From Parapedobacter indicus (GTDB lineage: Bacteria; Bacteroidota; Bacteroidia; Sphingobacteriales; Sphingobacteriaceae): 64,000 bases of DNA. Positions 1 through 9,075 of the stretch are shown here, piece by piece; the first letter of the stretch is position 1; each line of letters starts with the position of its first letter. The notes under the pieces were generated by a model. The model searched no databases, had not been told where the DNA came from, and worked only from the letters and a program-made list of their open reading frames with translations. The DNA lies in contig NZ_FOQO01000001.1 in the NCBI RefSeq assembly GCF_900113765.1, positions 124,001 through 188,000 on the forward strand. Reading direction: 5' to 3'. The position numbers and the translations under genes were made by a program.

Positions 1-3000
1 ATCTGGATTTCGAACTCCGAAAAACAGGTGGGCGCTTAGTCTTTGGAAATGACTATAGCAATAGCCAAACCGATATATTTTTGTATGAAGGCAGTTTGGT
101 GGCCAATGACGTTATTTTGAATCTTCATGCAGTGGATAATGACGAACGCAACAATAATCTTTCGGTTGATATTACAGGCAGCACCATCCTGACAGGCAAC
201 CTTTGGCGGTATAATGGCGGCACATCCAACCGTTCCCTCACTGCGGACGGTTCAATGATAAACACCCGCGTGTTTCTCGCCAATGGATTTGCCTATGATC
301 AGGTGTCAATCAGCGGCTACTGGACTCAGCATAGTGTGTTTTCCGGTGTCGCGGCCAGCAAAGTTGTTTTTACGGACACGAATGTTGCTTCTGACATCGG
401 TATCAATGGAACAAACAACCAATTGGATACCGTAGAATTTAAAGGCGGCGGTAAAATCTATGGGACAAACAATACCATCGGTACGTTGATTTTTTTCCCA
501 GGAAGCCGATATATCTTTAATGCCGGCACCAACACCATCATAACGGATAGCTGGTTTGGCAGTGGTACACCGTGCCGGTTGACGGAAATCATGAGCAGTG
601 GGGCGACGAGTGCGATCGTTACCAAAGCTACGGGTAATGTAAACTTTGATTATGTCCGTTTTCAGCAGATGACAGCTACCGGTGGGGCGGAGTTTACGGC
701 CGGCTCTCATAGCCAGGATCTGGGCGGCAGTAGCGGCTGGGACATCGCACCTTACGACGGCGCTTCGCCGATAATGGGCTTTGGCCCCGACCTTACGGTG
801 TGTGCGGATGGATTCCCCATCGTGCTGAACACAGATGGGTTCTTTGCCGGTCCTTCTGCTACGTATTTATGGAGCGATGGCAGCACCGGCAATACGCTGA
901 CCGTCACCGATGCCGGAACCTACAGCGTAACCGTAGAATATCCCGACGGGTGCAACATTTCCGATGAGATCGTCATCACCAAAAACACGGTAACCGTAGC
1001 GCCGATAACCGGCGCTGACGCGGTATGTGTTGACAATACCACCACGTTGCAGAGCGTCACCGAAGCGGGCGTTTGGAGCAGCAGCGATGCGGCCATCGCC
1101 ACGGTTGACGCGGCCACGGGAGAGGTAACGGGAATTGCCCCCGGAACGGCTACCATCACCTATACGGTAACCGCTGAAGAGGGTTGTACCGCCAGCCAGA
1201 CGGCGACGATTACGGTAAACCCACAGCCGGTGGTCGATGCCATCACGGGGACACTTACGTTATTTGAAGGGGAAACCACCACACTTTCCAGCACCACACC
1301 GGACGGTGTATGGTCGAGCAGCGATGCTGCCGTAGCCACCGTCGACGCCAGCGGCTTGGTAACCGGTGTATCCGGCGGCACGGCAGACATCACCTATACG
1401 GTGACCAACGCTGAGGGATGTGCGGAATCGGTGACCGCCACAGTTACGGTTGATGGATTCTCGGCTGCTAAACGCGAGGTTAGCGTTATCAAAACGGCGG
1501 ATGCCCAGGAACCCTATACCAACGGTAGCTTTATGATCAGCCTCCCTGCCGGCGTATTGGCCGTAGAGGATATCACGTTGAACTACAGCGTGAGCGGCAC
1601 CGCCACTCCGGGAACGGATTACACGGCGTTGACTGGCACAATCATCATAGCCGCAGGAACAAATGGCATTGCAGTGCCGGTTGACGTTATTGACAACGGT
1701 GTGGTAGAACCCAATGAAACTGTTATATTCAACTTGTCTGCGGCTACGTCGGCCAACTACACCTATACCATCCCAAGCGCGGGCAACAGCGCTACCGTGA
1801 ATATCGGCGACAATGATTTTACCGCCAGCAGCAACATCGTATTGCTCACCAAAGTATCCGATGCGATAGAAGGCGGCACTAACGGGCAATACCGGATAGC
1901 GTTGCCTGCAGGGGTTACCAGTTCTGAAGATGTGGTGATCAGCTTCAATCTTGCGGGCACTGCAGCAAATGTCTTTGACTATACGCTACTCGGATTGGAC
2001 GGTAGCAATATCGTAATACCGGCTGGTGCCAATGAAGTTTTTATAGACGTCGATGCCACAAACGATGGAATTATTGAAGGGCCCGAAAGTGTGCAGGTCA
2101 CATTAACGGCTGCTGCTTCGGCCAGTTATCCGTTCACAATTGATCCTTCCAGTAACAGCGGTACCGTGAACATTGTTGATGCCAATGCCGCCAGCAGTAC
2201 GCCTTTGCAGGTGATTGCCGGCACGAATGGCTCAGAGCCAAGTACCGGAGCAACGTTTACGGTTAAGCTTGCTGGTGTGGCCACATCTGCATGGCCTGTA
2301 ACAGTAGGGTATCGGGTATCCGGCACGGCGATGCCCGGCACAGATTACCAGGGCATCGGAACAATTACCATACCTGCCAACACCAACAGCGTCACCGTTA
2401 ACCTCGACGTACTCGACGACCAGGTAATCGAGCTTACAGAAACCATGATCTTTACACTGCTCTCCGGCAGCGCGACAGACGGGGGAGGGAATGCATTCAT
2501 TTTCCCACCGGATCCGGTCAATAGTGATATTACCGTCAATATAACGGATGATGACGCAATGGCGGCCAACCAGGTATTGTCGGTCGTCAAAAATACAGAC
2601 GCGGCAGAGCCGTCTTCGAATGGCAGCTATACCGTATCACTGCCTGCAGGTTACACTTCTTCGGCCAATACGACGCTCAGCTATACCATGACCGGTGGGG
2701 CAACGCGCAATACGGACTATACGGTTTTCACCATCACATTGCCAGCCTATCAGAACAGTGTAGCGCTAAGGGTTAACGTGCGGGACGACAAGATCATTGA
2801 AGGCACGGAAACCATGGTGTTGAACCTTATGGGTGGTACGGACGGTAACAGCTTTACGTACACTGCTGATGCCGCCGCGAACGCAGTGCCCCTGGATATT
2901 GTGGATGACGATCTTGATCCGGCTAATAGGGTGCTCACGGTTACGAATGATGGGGACGCGGCCGAGCCACTTACCAATGGTGCCTTTAACATCAGCCTGC

Positions 3001-6000
3001 CGGCAGGTATAACGGTATCCGAAGATGTAACGGTAGACTATACGATCAGCGGTACGGCCACCGCGGGCGACGACTACGCCGCGATTACGGGTGCAGTGGT
3101 GATCGCCGCGGGCCAGAACAGCGTAAGTGTACCGGTGACCGTAAGCGACGACCAGGCGATCGAGGCGACAGAAACCGTGATCATGACCCTGGCCGGCGGG
3201 GTCAGTACCAGCTTCACCTTCACCGGCACAGGTAGTGCAACGGTAGATATCGCAGATGATGAAAGCACAACCAGCCTGTCCCTGGCGATCAGCGATGGCG
3301 GTGACGGTGCGGAGCCGGGCACGGATGGCAACTTCACGATCAGCCTGCCCACCGGCGTGTCAGCTTCTGAAGACATCACTGTAAATTATACCGTTGGCGG
3401 CACTGCCACCGCAGGTGATGACTACGCGGCGATCACAGGAGCCGTTATGATTCCGGCCGGACAAAACAGTGCCACGGTTCCGGTAACGGTTGCAGACGAC
3501 CAGGTAATCGAGCTAACAGAAACCGTGAACATGACCCTGGCGGGCGGCAGCAGTGCCAGCTTCACCTTCACCGGCACCGGCAGCGCGGAAGTAAACATCG
3601 CTGATGATGATAATACGCCAGCGAACCGGGCATTGACCATCGCCAATAGTGGTGACGCGGCAGAGCCGGGCACCGATGGCATCTTTACCGTCAGCCTGCC
3701 TGCAGGCATCACGGCTTCTGAAGCCATTACGGTAAACTTCACCGTGGCAGGTACGGCCACCGCAGGTGATGATTACACCGCATTCACCGGTACGGCGGTA
3801 ATCCCCGCAGGGCAAAACAGTATACAGATACCGGTAGCTGTAATAGACGACCAGCTGATCGAAGGGGACGAAACCGTGGTTGTATCACTCAACGGCGGCA
3901 GCAGTGCCAGCTTTGCCTTTACCGGTTCGGGCAGCGCGATGGTGCACCTTGCGGACGACGAGCATACACCGGCCAATCTGGTGCTGAACGTGACCAAAAC
4001 CATCGACGGGGCAGAACCTGCTACCGATGGGGCATTCAATATTGCGCTTCCGGCGGATTTGACCGCTACGGAAGACATCACGGTAAATTATTCCGTCGCC
4101 GGTACGGCGACTAGCGGCCAGGATTATATACCGCTCTCCGGAGTAACGGTAATCCCAGCCGGTGATAACAGCGTAGATCTGCCGTTGATGATCACCGACG
4201 ATCAGGTGATCGAAAGTACGGAGACGGTGATTGTCGGCGTGACGGGCGGCAGCAGTGCGAGCTTTGCCTTTACCGGCGGCAGTAATGCAACGCTGGATAT
4301 CACAGACGATGACAATATACCGGAAAACCTAACCCTCAACATCGTAAAAACCGCCGATGCGGCGGAGCCGGGCACAGACGGTGGCTTCACGGTTAGCCTG
4401 CCCATAGGTGTGACGGTAGCGGAAGATATCACGGTAAATTATGCCGTCGGCGGCACCGCCACGGCCGGGGATGACTACGCCGCGATCACCGCTGCGGTTA
4501 CGATTCCAGCGGGTCAGAACAGTGTCGACATTCCGGTATCCGTTATGGACGACCAGGTGATCGAGGCAACGGAAACGGTAGTCATGACCCTGGCAGGCGG
4601 CAGCAGCACCAGCTTCACCTTTACGGGCACGGGCAGCGCCACCGTGGACATCGCCGACGATGAAAGTACGGATCCGGCCAGCCTGGAGCTTGCGATCAGC
4701 AAGGGTGCTGATGGCGCGGAACCGGGTACCGACGGCAGCTTCACGGTCAGCCTGCCTTCAGGAATAACGGCCACCGAAGCTATCACAGTAAATTATACCG
4801 TCGGCGGCACCGCGACGGCCGGGGATGACTACGCCGCGATCACCGCTTCGGTTACGATCCCTGCGGGACAAAGCAGTGCCGATATTCCGGTAACCGTCAT
4901 GGACGACCAGGTGATCGAGGCAACGGAAACAGTGATCATGACGCTGGCAGGCGGCAGCAGCGCCAGCTTTACCTTTACGGGCACGGGCAGCGCCACCGTG
5001 GACATCGCCGACGATGAAAGTACGGATCCGGCCAGCCTGGAGCTTGCAATCAGCAAGGGTGCTGATGGCGCGGAACCGGGTACCGATGGCAGCTTCACGG
5101 TCAGCCTGCCTTCGGGAATAACGGCCACCGAAGCTATCACGGTAAATTATGCCGTCGGCGGCACCGCCACGGCCGGGGATGACTATGCCGCGATCACCGC
5201 TGCGGTTACGATCCCTGCGGGGCAAAACAGTGCCGATATTCCGGTAACCGTCATGGACGACCAGGTGATCGAGGCAACGGAAACAGTGATCATGACGCTG
5301 GCAGGCGGCAGCAGCGCCAGCTTTACCTTTACGGGCACGGGCAGCGCCACCGTGGACATCGCCGACGATGAAAGTACGGATCCGGCCAGCCTGGAGCTTA
5401 CAATCAGCAAGGGAGCTGATGGCGCGGAACCGGGTACCGATGGCAGCTTCACGGTCAGCCTGCCTTCGGGAATAACGGCCACCGAAGCTATCACGGTAAA
5501 TTATGCCGTCGGCGGCACCGCCACGGCCGGGGATGACTATGCCGCGATCACCGCTGCGGTTACGATCCCTGCGGGGCAAAACAGTGCCGATATTCCGGTA
5601 ACCGTAATGGACGACCAGGCGATCGAGGCAACGGAAACGGTAGTCATGACCCTGGCAGGCGGCAGCAGCGCCAGCTTTACCTTTACGGGCGCGGGCAGTG
5701 CTACGGTAGACATCGCCGACGACGAAAGTACAACGAGCCGTTCGCTTGCGATCAGCAAAAGCGCTGACGGCGCGGAACCGGGTACCGACGGAGGCTTCAC
5801 GGTCAGCCTGCCTTCAGGAATAACGGCCACCGAAGCTATCACAGTAAATTATACCGTCGGCGGCACCGCCACGGCCGGGGATGACTATGCCGCGATTACC
5901 GCTGTGGTTACGATACCGGCAGGGCAAAACAGTGTAACCGTTCCGGTAATCGTTGCAGATGACCAGGTGATTGAGGCAACGGAAACGGTAGTTATGACCC

Positions 6001-7697
6001 TGGCAGGCGGCAGCAGCGCCAGCTTCACCTTCACAGGAACGGGCAGCGCCACCGTGGACATCGCCGACGACGAAAGCACCGTGCCGGCGAACCTGGAGCT
6101 TACGGTCAGCAAGGGTGCTGATGGCGCAGAACCGGGCACGGACGGCGGCTTCACGGTCGGCCTGCCTTCCGGTATCACGGCAGCCGAAGCCATTACGGTA
6201 AACTTTACCATGTCGGGTTCGGCCACCGCAGGCGATGACTACGTGGCGTTAACAGGCACGGCGGTCATTGCTACCGGTCAGAACAACATAACAGTTCCGG
6301 TCACCGTAATGGACGATGAGTTGATCGAGGCAACGGAGACCGTAATCATGACCCTGTCGGGCGGAAACAGTGCCACCTTCACCTTTGCCGGCACAGGCAG
6401 CGCGGCGGTAAACATTGCAGACGATGAAAGCCCCATGCCGGCAAACCTGGAGCTTGCCATCAGCAAAACAGCCGACGGCTCGGAACCGGACACGGACGGC
6501 GCCTTTACGATCAGCCTGCCTGCGGGCACGACGGTATCCGAAGACGTAACGGTTACTTATACGGTAGGCGGTACCGCCACCCCGGGCGATGACTACCTCG
6601 CTTTCACAGGTAGGGCAGTGATTCCCGCAGGTCAGCGCGGTGTTATGGTACCGGTACGCGTATTGAATGATGATTCCCGCGAACCCGTGGAAACCGTGAT
6701 CATGACTCTCACGGGTGGGTCTTCTCCCGGCGCCACGGTGTCTATAAGCACTGCAAACCGCGCCACGGTGGATATTGCCGATGATGATCATGCTACTCCG
6801 GACCTGTCGGTCACGACAGCGGTTGACAATGCCTCGCCACTTGCGGGAAGTACCGTGGTGTTTACCGTGGAGGTGACCAATCTGGGCCCCGACGATGCGA
6901 CGGGAGTTGAGGTAACGGATAAGCTTCCATCAGGCTATACCTTCCTGTCGGCTACAACATCGGCTGGGTCTTATGATGACATCTCCGGTATATGGACGCT
7001 CGGCGACCTGGCCAATGGCGCCACCGGGGTGTTGCGGATCACCGCAACGGTGAACGCCGAAGGGGAATACCTGAACAGCGCGGAAGTGAGCGGCAATGAG
7101 GATGATCCCGATGAAGGTAACAATCAGGACGAAATCTCGGTAGCCCCTGTACGCCCACCGCAGGCAAATGATGACGGGGTAACCGGTCATTCGAACAAAG
7201 CCCTGGTTATTTCGGTGCTGGGCAATGATACCGAGCGGACCTACCCGTTGGATGCGGCATCCGTGGAGGTCGTCGCCCAGCCGCAGCATGGCACGGTGAG
7301 CGTCGGCACGGATGGGACCGTTACCTATACCTCCGGCCCGGGTTATGTCGGTGAAGACCGGTTTGCGTACCGGGTAATGGACAGCGAAGGCAACTGGAGC
7401 GAGCCGGCCGAGGTGACCGTCGCCGTGTCCGCTAATCCATTGAGGATCACAAATATCTTTACGCCGAACGGCGACGGTCAGAACGATAAGTTCGAAATCC
7501 TGGGTATGGAAGGATTTGACCGCGCGGAGTTGGTGGTGTTCAACCGCTGGGGCAATGAAGTTTACCGCCACGACGATTATGATAATTCATGGGGGGGCGG
7601 GGATATCCCAGAGGGTACGTATTATTATATGCTGACGTTGCATAAGGGTAATGCCACGCAGGTAGAAAAAGGCTGGGTAGTCTTGAAGAAGCAATAA
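1..7697 (+). CDS. Giant T9SS-secreted adhesin with 15 Calx-beta repeats (5' end outside window)
   Basis: The reading frame is open from the first full codon at position 3, so the true start lies left of the window; about 2564 residues are visible. In order I see an unassigned N-terminal region, an Ig/PKD-like domain (about 800-990), two BIG2-type Ig domains (about 990-1450, each with an A-T-V-D-A core), 15 Calx-beta domains of about 118 residues (1470-6790) marked by AEPGTDG and a DD-Q-I-E-TETV stretch, one DUF11-type domain (6800-7140), a cadherin/Big_9-like domain ending YRVMDSEGNW, and a C-terminal gliding-motility domain with [18 protein letters not shown] and GTYYY. That last domain is the type B T9SS export signal family (TIGR04131). 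It is probably a cell-surface adhesin exported with the PorP/SprF protein encoded 35 bp downstream. Confident as to class; the ligand is unknown. Confidence 0.93.
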   Translation, partial: LDFELRKTGGRLVFGNDYSNSQTDIFLYEGSLVANDVILNLHAVDNDERNNNLSVDITGSTILTGNLWRYNGGTSNRSLTADGSMINTRVFLANGFAYDQVSISGYWTQHSVFSGVAASKVVFTDTNVASDIGINGTNNQLDTVEFKGGGKIYGTNNTIGTLIFFPGSRYIFNAGTNTIITDSWFGSGTPCRLTEIMSSGATSAIVTKATGNVNFDYVRFQQMTATGGAEFTAGSHSQDLGGSSGWDIAPYDGASPIMGFGPDLTVCADGFPIVLNTDGFFAGPSATYLWSDGSTGNTLTVTDAGTYSVTVEYPDGCNISDEIVITKNTVTVAPITGADAVCVDNTTTLQSVTEAGVWSSSDAAIATVDAATGEVTGIAPGTATITYTVTAEEGCTASQTATITVNPQPVVDAITGTLTLFEGETTTLSSTTPDGVWSSSDAAVATVDASGLVTGVSGGTADITYTVTNAEGCAESVTATVTVDGFSAAKREVSVIKTADAQEPYTNGSFMISLPAGVLAVEDITLNYSVSGTATPGTDYTALTGTIIIAAGTNGIAVPVDVIDNGVVEPNETVIFNLSAATSANYTYTIPSAGNSATVNIGDNDFTASSNIVLLTKVSDAIEGGTNGQYRIALPAGVTSSEDVVISFNLAGTAANVFDYTLLGLDGSNIVIPAGANEVFIDVDATNDGIIEGPESVQVTLTAAASASYPFTIDPSSNSGTVNIVDANAASSTPLQVIAGTNGSEPSTGATFTVKLAGVATSAWPVTVGYRVSGTAMPGTDYQGIGTITIPANTNSVTVNLDVLDDQVIELTETMIFTLLSGSATDGGGNAFIFPPDPVNSDITVNITDDDAMAANQVLSVVKNTDAAEPSSNGSYTVSLPAGYTSSANTTLSYTMTGGATRNTDYTVFTITLPAYQNSVALRVNVRDDKIIEGTETMVLNLMGGTDGNSFTYTADAAANAVPLDIVDDDLDPANRVLTVTNDGDAAEPLTNGAFNISLPAGITVSEDVTVDYTISGTATAGDDYAAITGAVVIAAGQNSVSVPVTVSDDQAIEATETVIMTLAGGVSTSFTFTGTGSATVDIADDESTTSLSLAISDGGDGAEPGTDGNFTISLPTGVSASEDITVNYTVGGTATAGDDYAAITGAVMIPAGQNSATVPVTVADDQVIELTETVNMTLAGGSSASFTFTGTGSAEVNIADDDNTPANRALTIANSGDAAEPGTDGIFTVSLPAGITASEAITVNFTVAGTATAGDDYTAFTGTAVIPAGQNSIQIPVAVIDDQLIEGDETVVVSLNGGSSASFAFTGSGSAMVHLADDEHTPANLVLNVTKTIDGAEPATDGAFNIALPADLTATEDITVNYSVAGTATSGQDYIPLSGVTVIPAGDNSVDLPLMITDDQVIESTETVIVGVTGGSSASFAFTGGSNATLDITDDDNIPENLTLNIVKTADAAEPGTDGGFTVSLPIGVTVAEDITVNYAVGGTATAGDDYAAITAAVTIPAGQNSVDIPVSVMDDQVIEATETVVMTLAGGSSTSFTFTGTGSATVDIADDESTDPASLELAISKGADGAEPGTDGSFTVSLPSGITATEAITVNYTVGGTATAGDDYAAITASVTIPAGQSSADIPVTVMDDQVIEATETVIMTLAGGSSASFTFTGTGSATVDIADDESTDPASLELAISKGADGAEPGTDGSFTVSLPSGITATEAITVNYAVGGTATAGDDYAAITAAVTIPAGQNSADIPVTVMDDQVIEATETVIMTLAGGSSASFTFTGTGSATVDIADDESTDPASLELTISKGADGAEPGTDGSFTVSLPSGITATEAITVNYAVGGTATAGDDYAAITAAVTIPAGQNSADIPVTVMDDQAIEATETVVMTLAGGSSASFTFTGAGSATVDIADDESTTSRSLAISKSADGAEPGTDGGFTVSLPSGITATEAITVNYTVGGTATAGDDYAAITAVVTIPAGQNSVTVPVIVADDQVIEATETVVMTLAGGSSASFTFTGTGSATVDIADDESTVPANLELTVSKGADGAEPGTDGGFTVGLPSGITAAEAITVNFTMSGSATAGDDYVALTGTAVIATGQNNITVPVTVMDDELIEATETVIMTLSGGNSATFTFAGTGSAAVNIADDESPMPANLELAISKTADGSEPDTDGAFTISLPAGTTVSEDVTVTYTVGGTATPGDDYLAFTGRAVIPAGQRGVMVPVRVLNDDSREPVETVIMTLTGGSSPGATVSISTANRATVDIADDDHATPDLSVTTAVDNASPLAGSTVVFTVEVTNLGPDDATGVEVTDKLPSGYTFLSATTSAGSYDDISGIWTLGDLANGATGVLRITATVNAEGEYLNSAEVSGNEDDPDEGNNQDEISVAPVRPPQANDDGVTGHSNKALVISVLGNDTERTYPLDAASVEVVAQPQHGTVSVGTDGTVTYTSGPGYVGEDRFAYRVMDSEGNWSEPAEVTVAVSANPLRITNIFTPNGDGQNDKFEILGMEGFDRAELVVFNRWGNEVYRHDDYDNSWGGGDIPEGTYYYMLTLHKGNATQVEKGWVVLKKQ
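4671..5732 (+). repeat. Three near-identical 354-bp tandem units within the Calx-beta array
   Basis: The landmark GATCCGGCCAGCCTGGAGCTT recurs at 4671, 5025 and 5379 (short form GATCCG), exactly 354 bp apart, which equals 118 codons or one Calx-beta domain. The three units differ by only a few bases. Flanking Calx-beta units keep the same length class but are much more diverged, so these three are recent duplications or have been homogenised. Confidence 0.92.
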
Positions 7698-7732
7698 AGG
7701 AACAAGCGAAATCATTCGGACTTATCAATACG

Positions 7733-8749
7733 ATGCAGATGAGGTATATCAAAATAATCCTATGGCTATTGGCAACAGGGGCGCCGTTCGGGCTCCATGC
7801 CCAGCAGAACATCCAGTTTACGCAGTACATTTTCAATTCGATGAGTATCAATCCGGCGTATGCGGGTTACAAGGAGGAGTGGTTCGGGCAGCTGGGGATG
7901 CGGAGTCAGTGGGTTGGCATCGACGGTGCACCACAGACCGCTTTGCTGTCGGTTGACGGCTTGCTGGACCCTGCGGCGGGCAATCGGCACGGGCTTGGGG
8001 TACAGCTGACCACGGACCGGCTGGGTCCGCAATCGGCTGGCTCGGCCTACCTCAATTACGCCTTCCGTTTACGGCTGGACGACGCGGACACGCAGCGGCT
8101 GAGCTTCGGCGTGGGTGCCGGGGTTACGCAGTACGGGCTGAACGGTGCGCTGCTTGCCCCGGTCAGTGCAGGGGATCCGGTTGTTCCGCCGAACCGGATC
8201 AACAACTTTGTGCCCGATGTGCGGTTTGGTGTGTATTATTACAATCCGACGTGGTATGCGGGCATCTCGGTGATGGACCTTTTGTCGGGGGACCAGAGCA
8301 ACAACATCTTCCGGTGGGATAACACGACGACGGATAATATCCGTCGTCGGCGTCACATCTATTTCATGGGCGGGGCGCTGATCAACCTGGGTGAGGGTAC
8401 GCGGCTGCGTCCGAGCCTTTTGCTGAAAGAGGACTTCAAGGGGCCGACGAGCCTGGATCTGAACGCGATGTTCGTTTTCGGCGACCGGTTCTGGATCGGC
8501 GGCGGTTGGCGCACGGGGGTGACGGTTTTCAAGAAGGATTTCCAGCGCGTCACGGGTAGTTCGCTGAGCAAGCAGAACTCGGTGTCGGCAATTGCCCAGC
8601 TGTACGTGACGCCGCAGCTACGGGTGGGGTATTCATACGATTACATCCTGAGCCAATTGAGCAGTGTGCAGAACGGATCGCACGAGGTGACACTGGGCAT
8701 TACCTTCGGCCGGAAAAACCGGCGTGTGTTAAGCCCCAGGTTTTTTTAG
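7733..8749 (+). CDS. PorP/SprF family type IX secretion membrane protein (module 1)
   Basis: This 338-aa outer-membrane protein has a signal peptide (about 22 residues ending HAQQ) followed by the family hallmark NIQFTQYIFN and NPAYAGYKEEW. The C-terminus ends in alternating strands and FFGRK-like residues typical of a beta-barrel. PorP/SprF proteins (TIGR03519) assist T9SS export, and SprF of Flavobacterium johnsoniae is needed for secretion of its neighbour SprB. Placed 35 bp after the giant adhesin, this one most likely serves that cargo (inference). The start is ATG 7733, with a second in-frame ATG at 7739 that would give an equally good signal peptide. It is clearly paralogous to the gene at 40591. 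Confidence 0.93.
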   Translation: MQMRYIKIILWLLATGAPFGLHAQQNIQFTQYIFNSMSINPAYAGYKEEWFGQLGMRSQWVGIDGAPQTALLSVDGLLDPAAGNRHGLGVQLTTDRLGPQSAGSAYLNYAFRLRLDDADTQRLSFGVGAGVTQYGLNGALLAPVSAGDPVVPPNRINNFVPDVRFGVYYYNPTWYAGISVMDLLSGDQSNNIFRWDNTTTDNIRRRRHIYFMGGALINLGEGTRLRPSLLLKEDFKGPTSLDLNAMFVFGDRFWIGGGWRTGVTVFKKDFQRVTGSSLSKQNSVSAIAQLYVTPQLRVGYSYDYILSQLSSVQNGSHEVTLGITFGRKNRRVLSPRFF

Positions 8750-8767
8750 GATATTCCGAGGTATGGT

Positions 8768-9058
8768 ATGATGGCCACGTTGTTTGAAAAACTTGCCCTG
8801 TTTCTGGACGGGACCCATGGATTCCGGTATATCCGGTATGCTCACCGGATTGAGGTCTGGCTGTCGGCCGGGGAAGAGCTGCCCATCGTTGTCTCGAACA
8901 TCGGGCCCGGCCGGTACATCATCTCCTCGGGTAACCTGACTTATGAGGTGACAGACGGGGCCAGGGCATACCGTTACCTTCTGCGGGTTTTTTTCAACAT
9001 GGATGGGACTTCAATTGATTATACATTTATAAGGCGGAGTCTGCACAGCTCCCGCTGA
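8768..9058 (+). CDS. Small protein of unknown function between porP and the OmpA gene
   Basis: A 96-aa frame begins with two consecutive ATG codons at 8768 and 8771, 18 bp after porP, and ends 17 bp before the OmpA-family gene. It has no signal peptide and no membrane segment; it carries an aromatic, Arg-rich stretch near residue 20 (FRYIRYAHRIEVW) and repeated FRYIR / AYRYLLR motifs. I do not recognise a family. It fills most of the space between two T9SS genes and its frame is free of interruption, which favours a real gene. The second module at 40-43 kb lacks it: only 53 bp separate porP and the OmpA gene there. Confidence 0.55.
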   Translation: MMATLFEKLALFLDGTHGFRYIRYAHRIEVWLSAGEELPIVVSNIGPGRYIISSGNLTYEVTDGARAYRYLLRVFFNMDGTSIDYTFIRRSLHSSR

Positions 9059-9075
9059 AGAGAAGCAAACGAGTT

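Noticed and set aside
306-7571. Many long minus-strand frames inside the Calx-beta gene (for example 4758-5579)
   Set aside because: They repeat with the 354-bp unit, show low-complexity Ser/Val/Pro or Arg-rich sequence and no domain; they are shadows of the GC-rich repeat.
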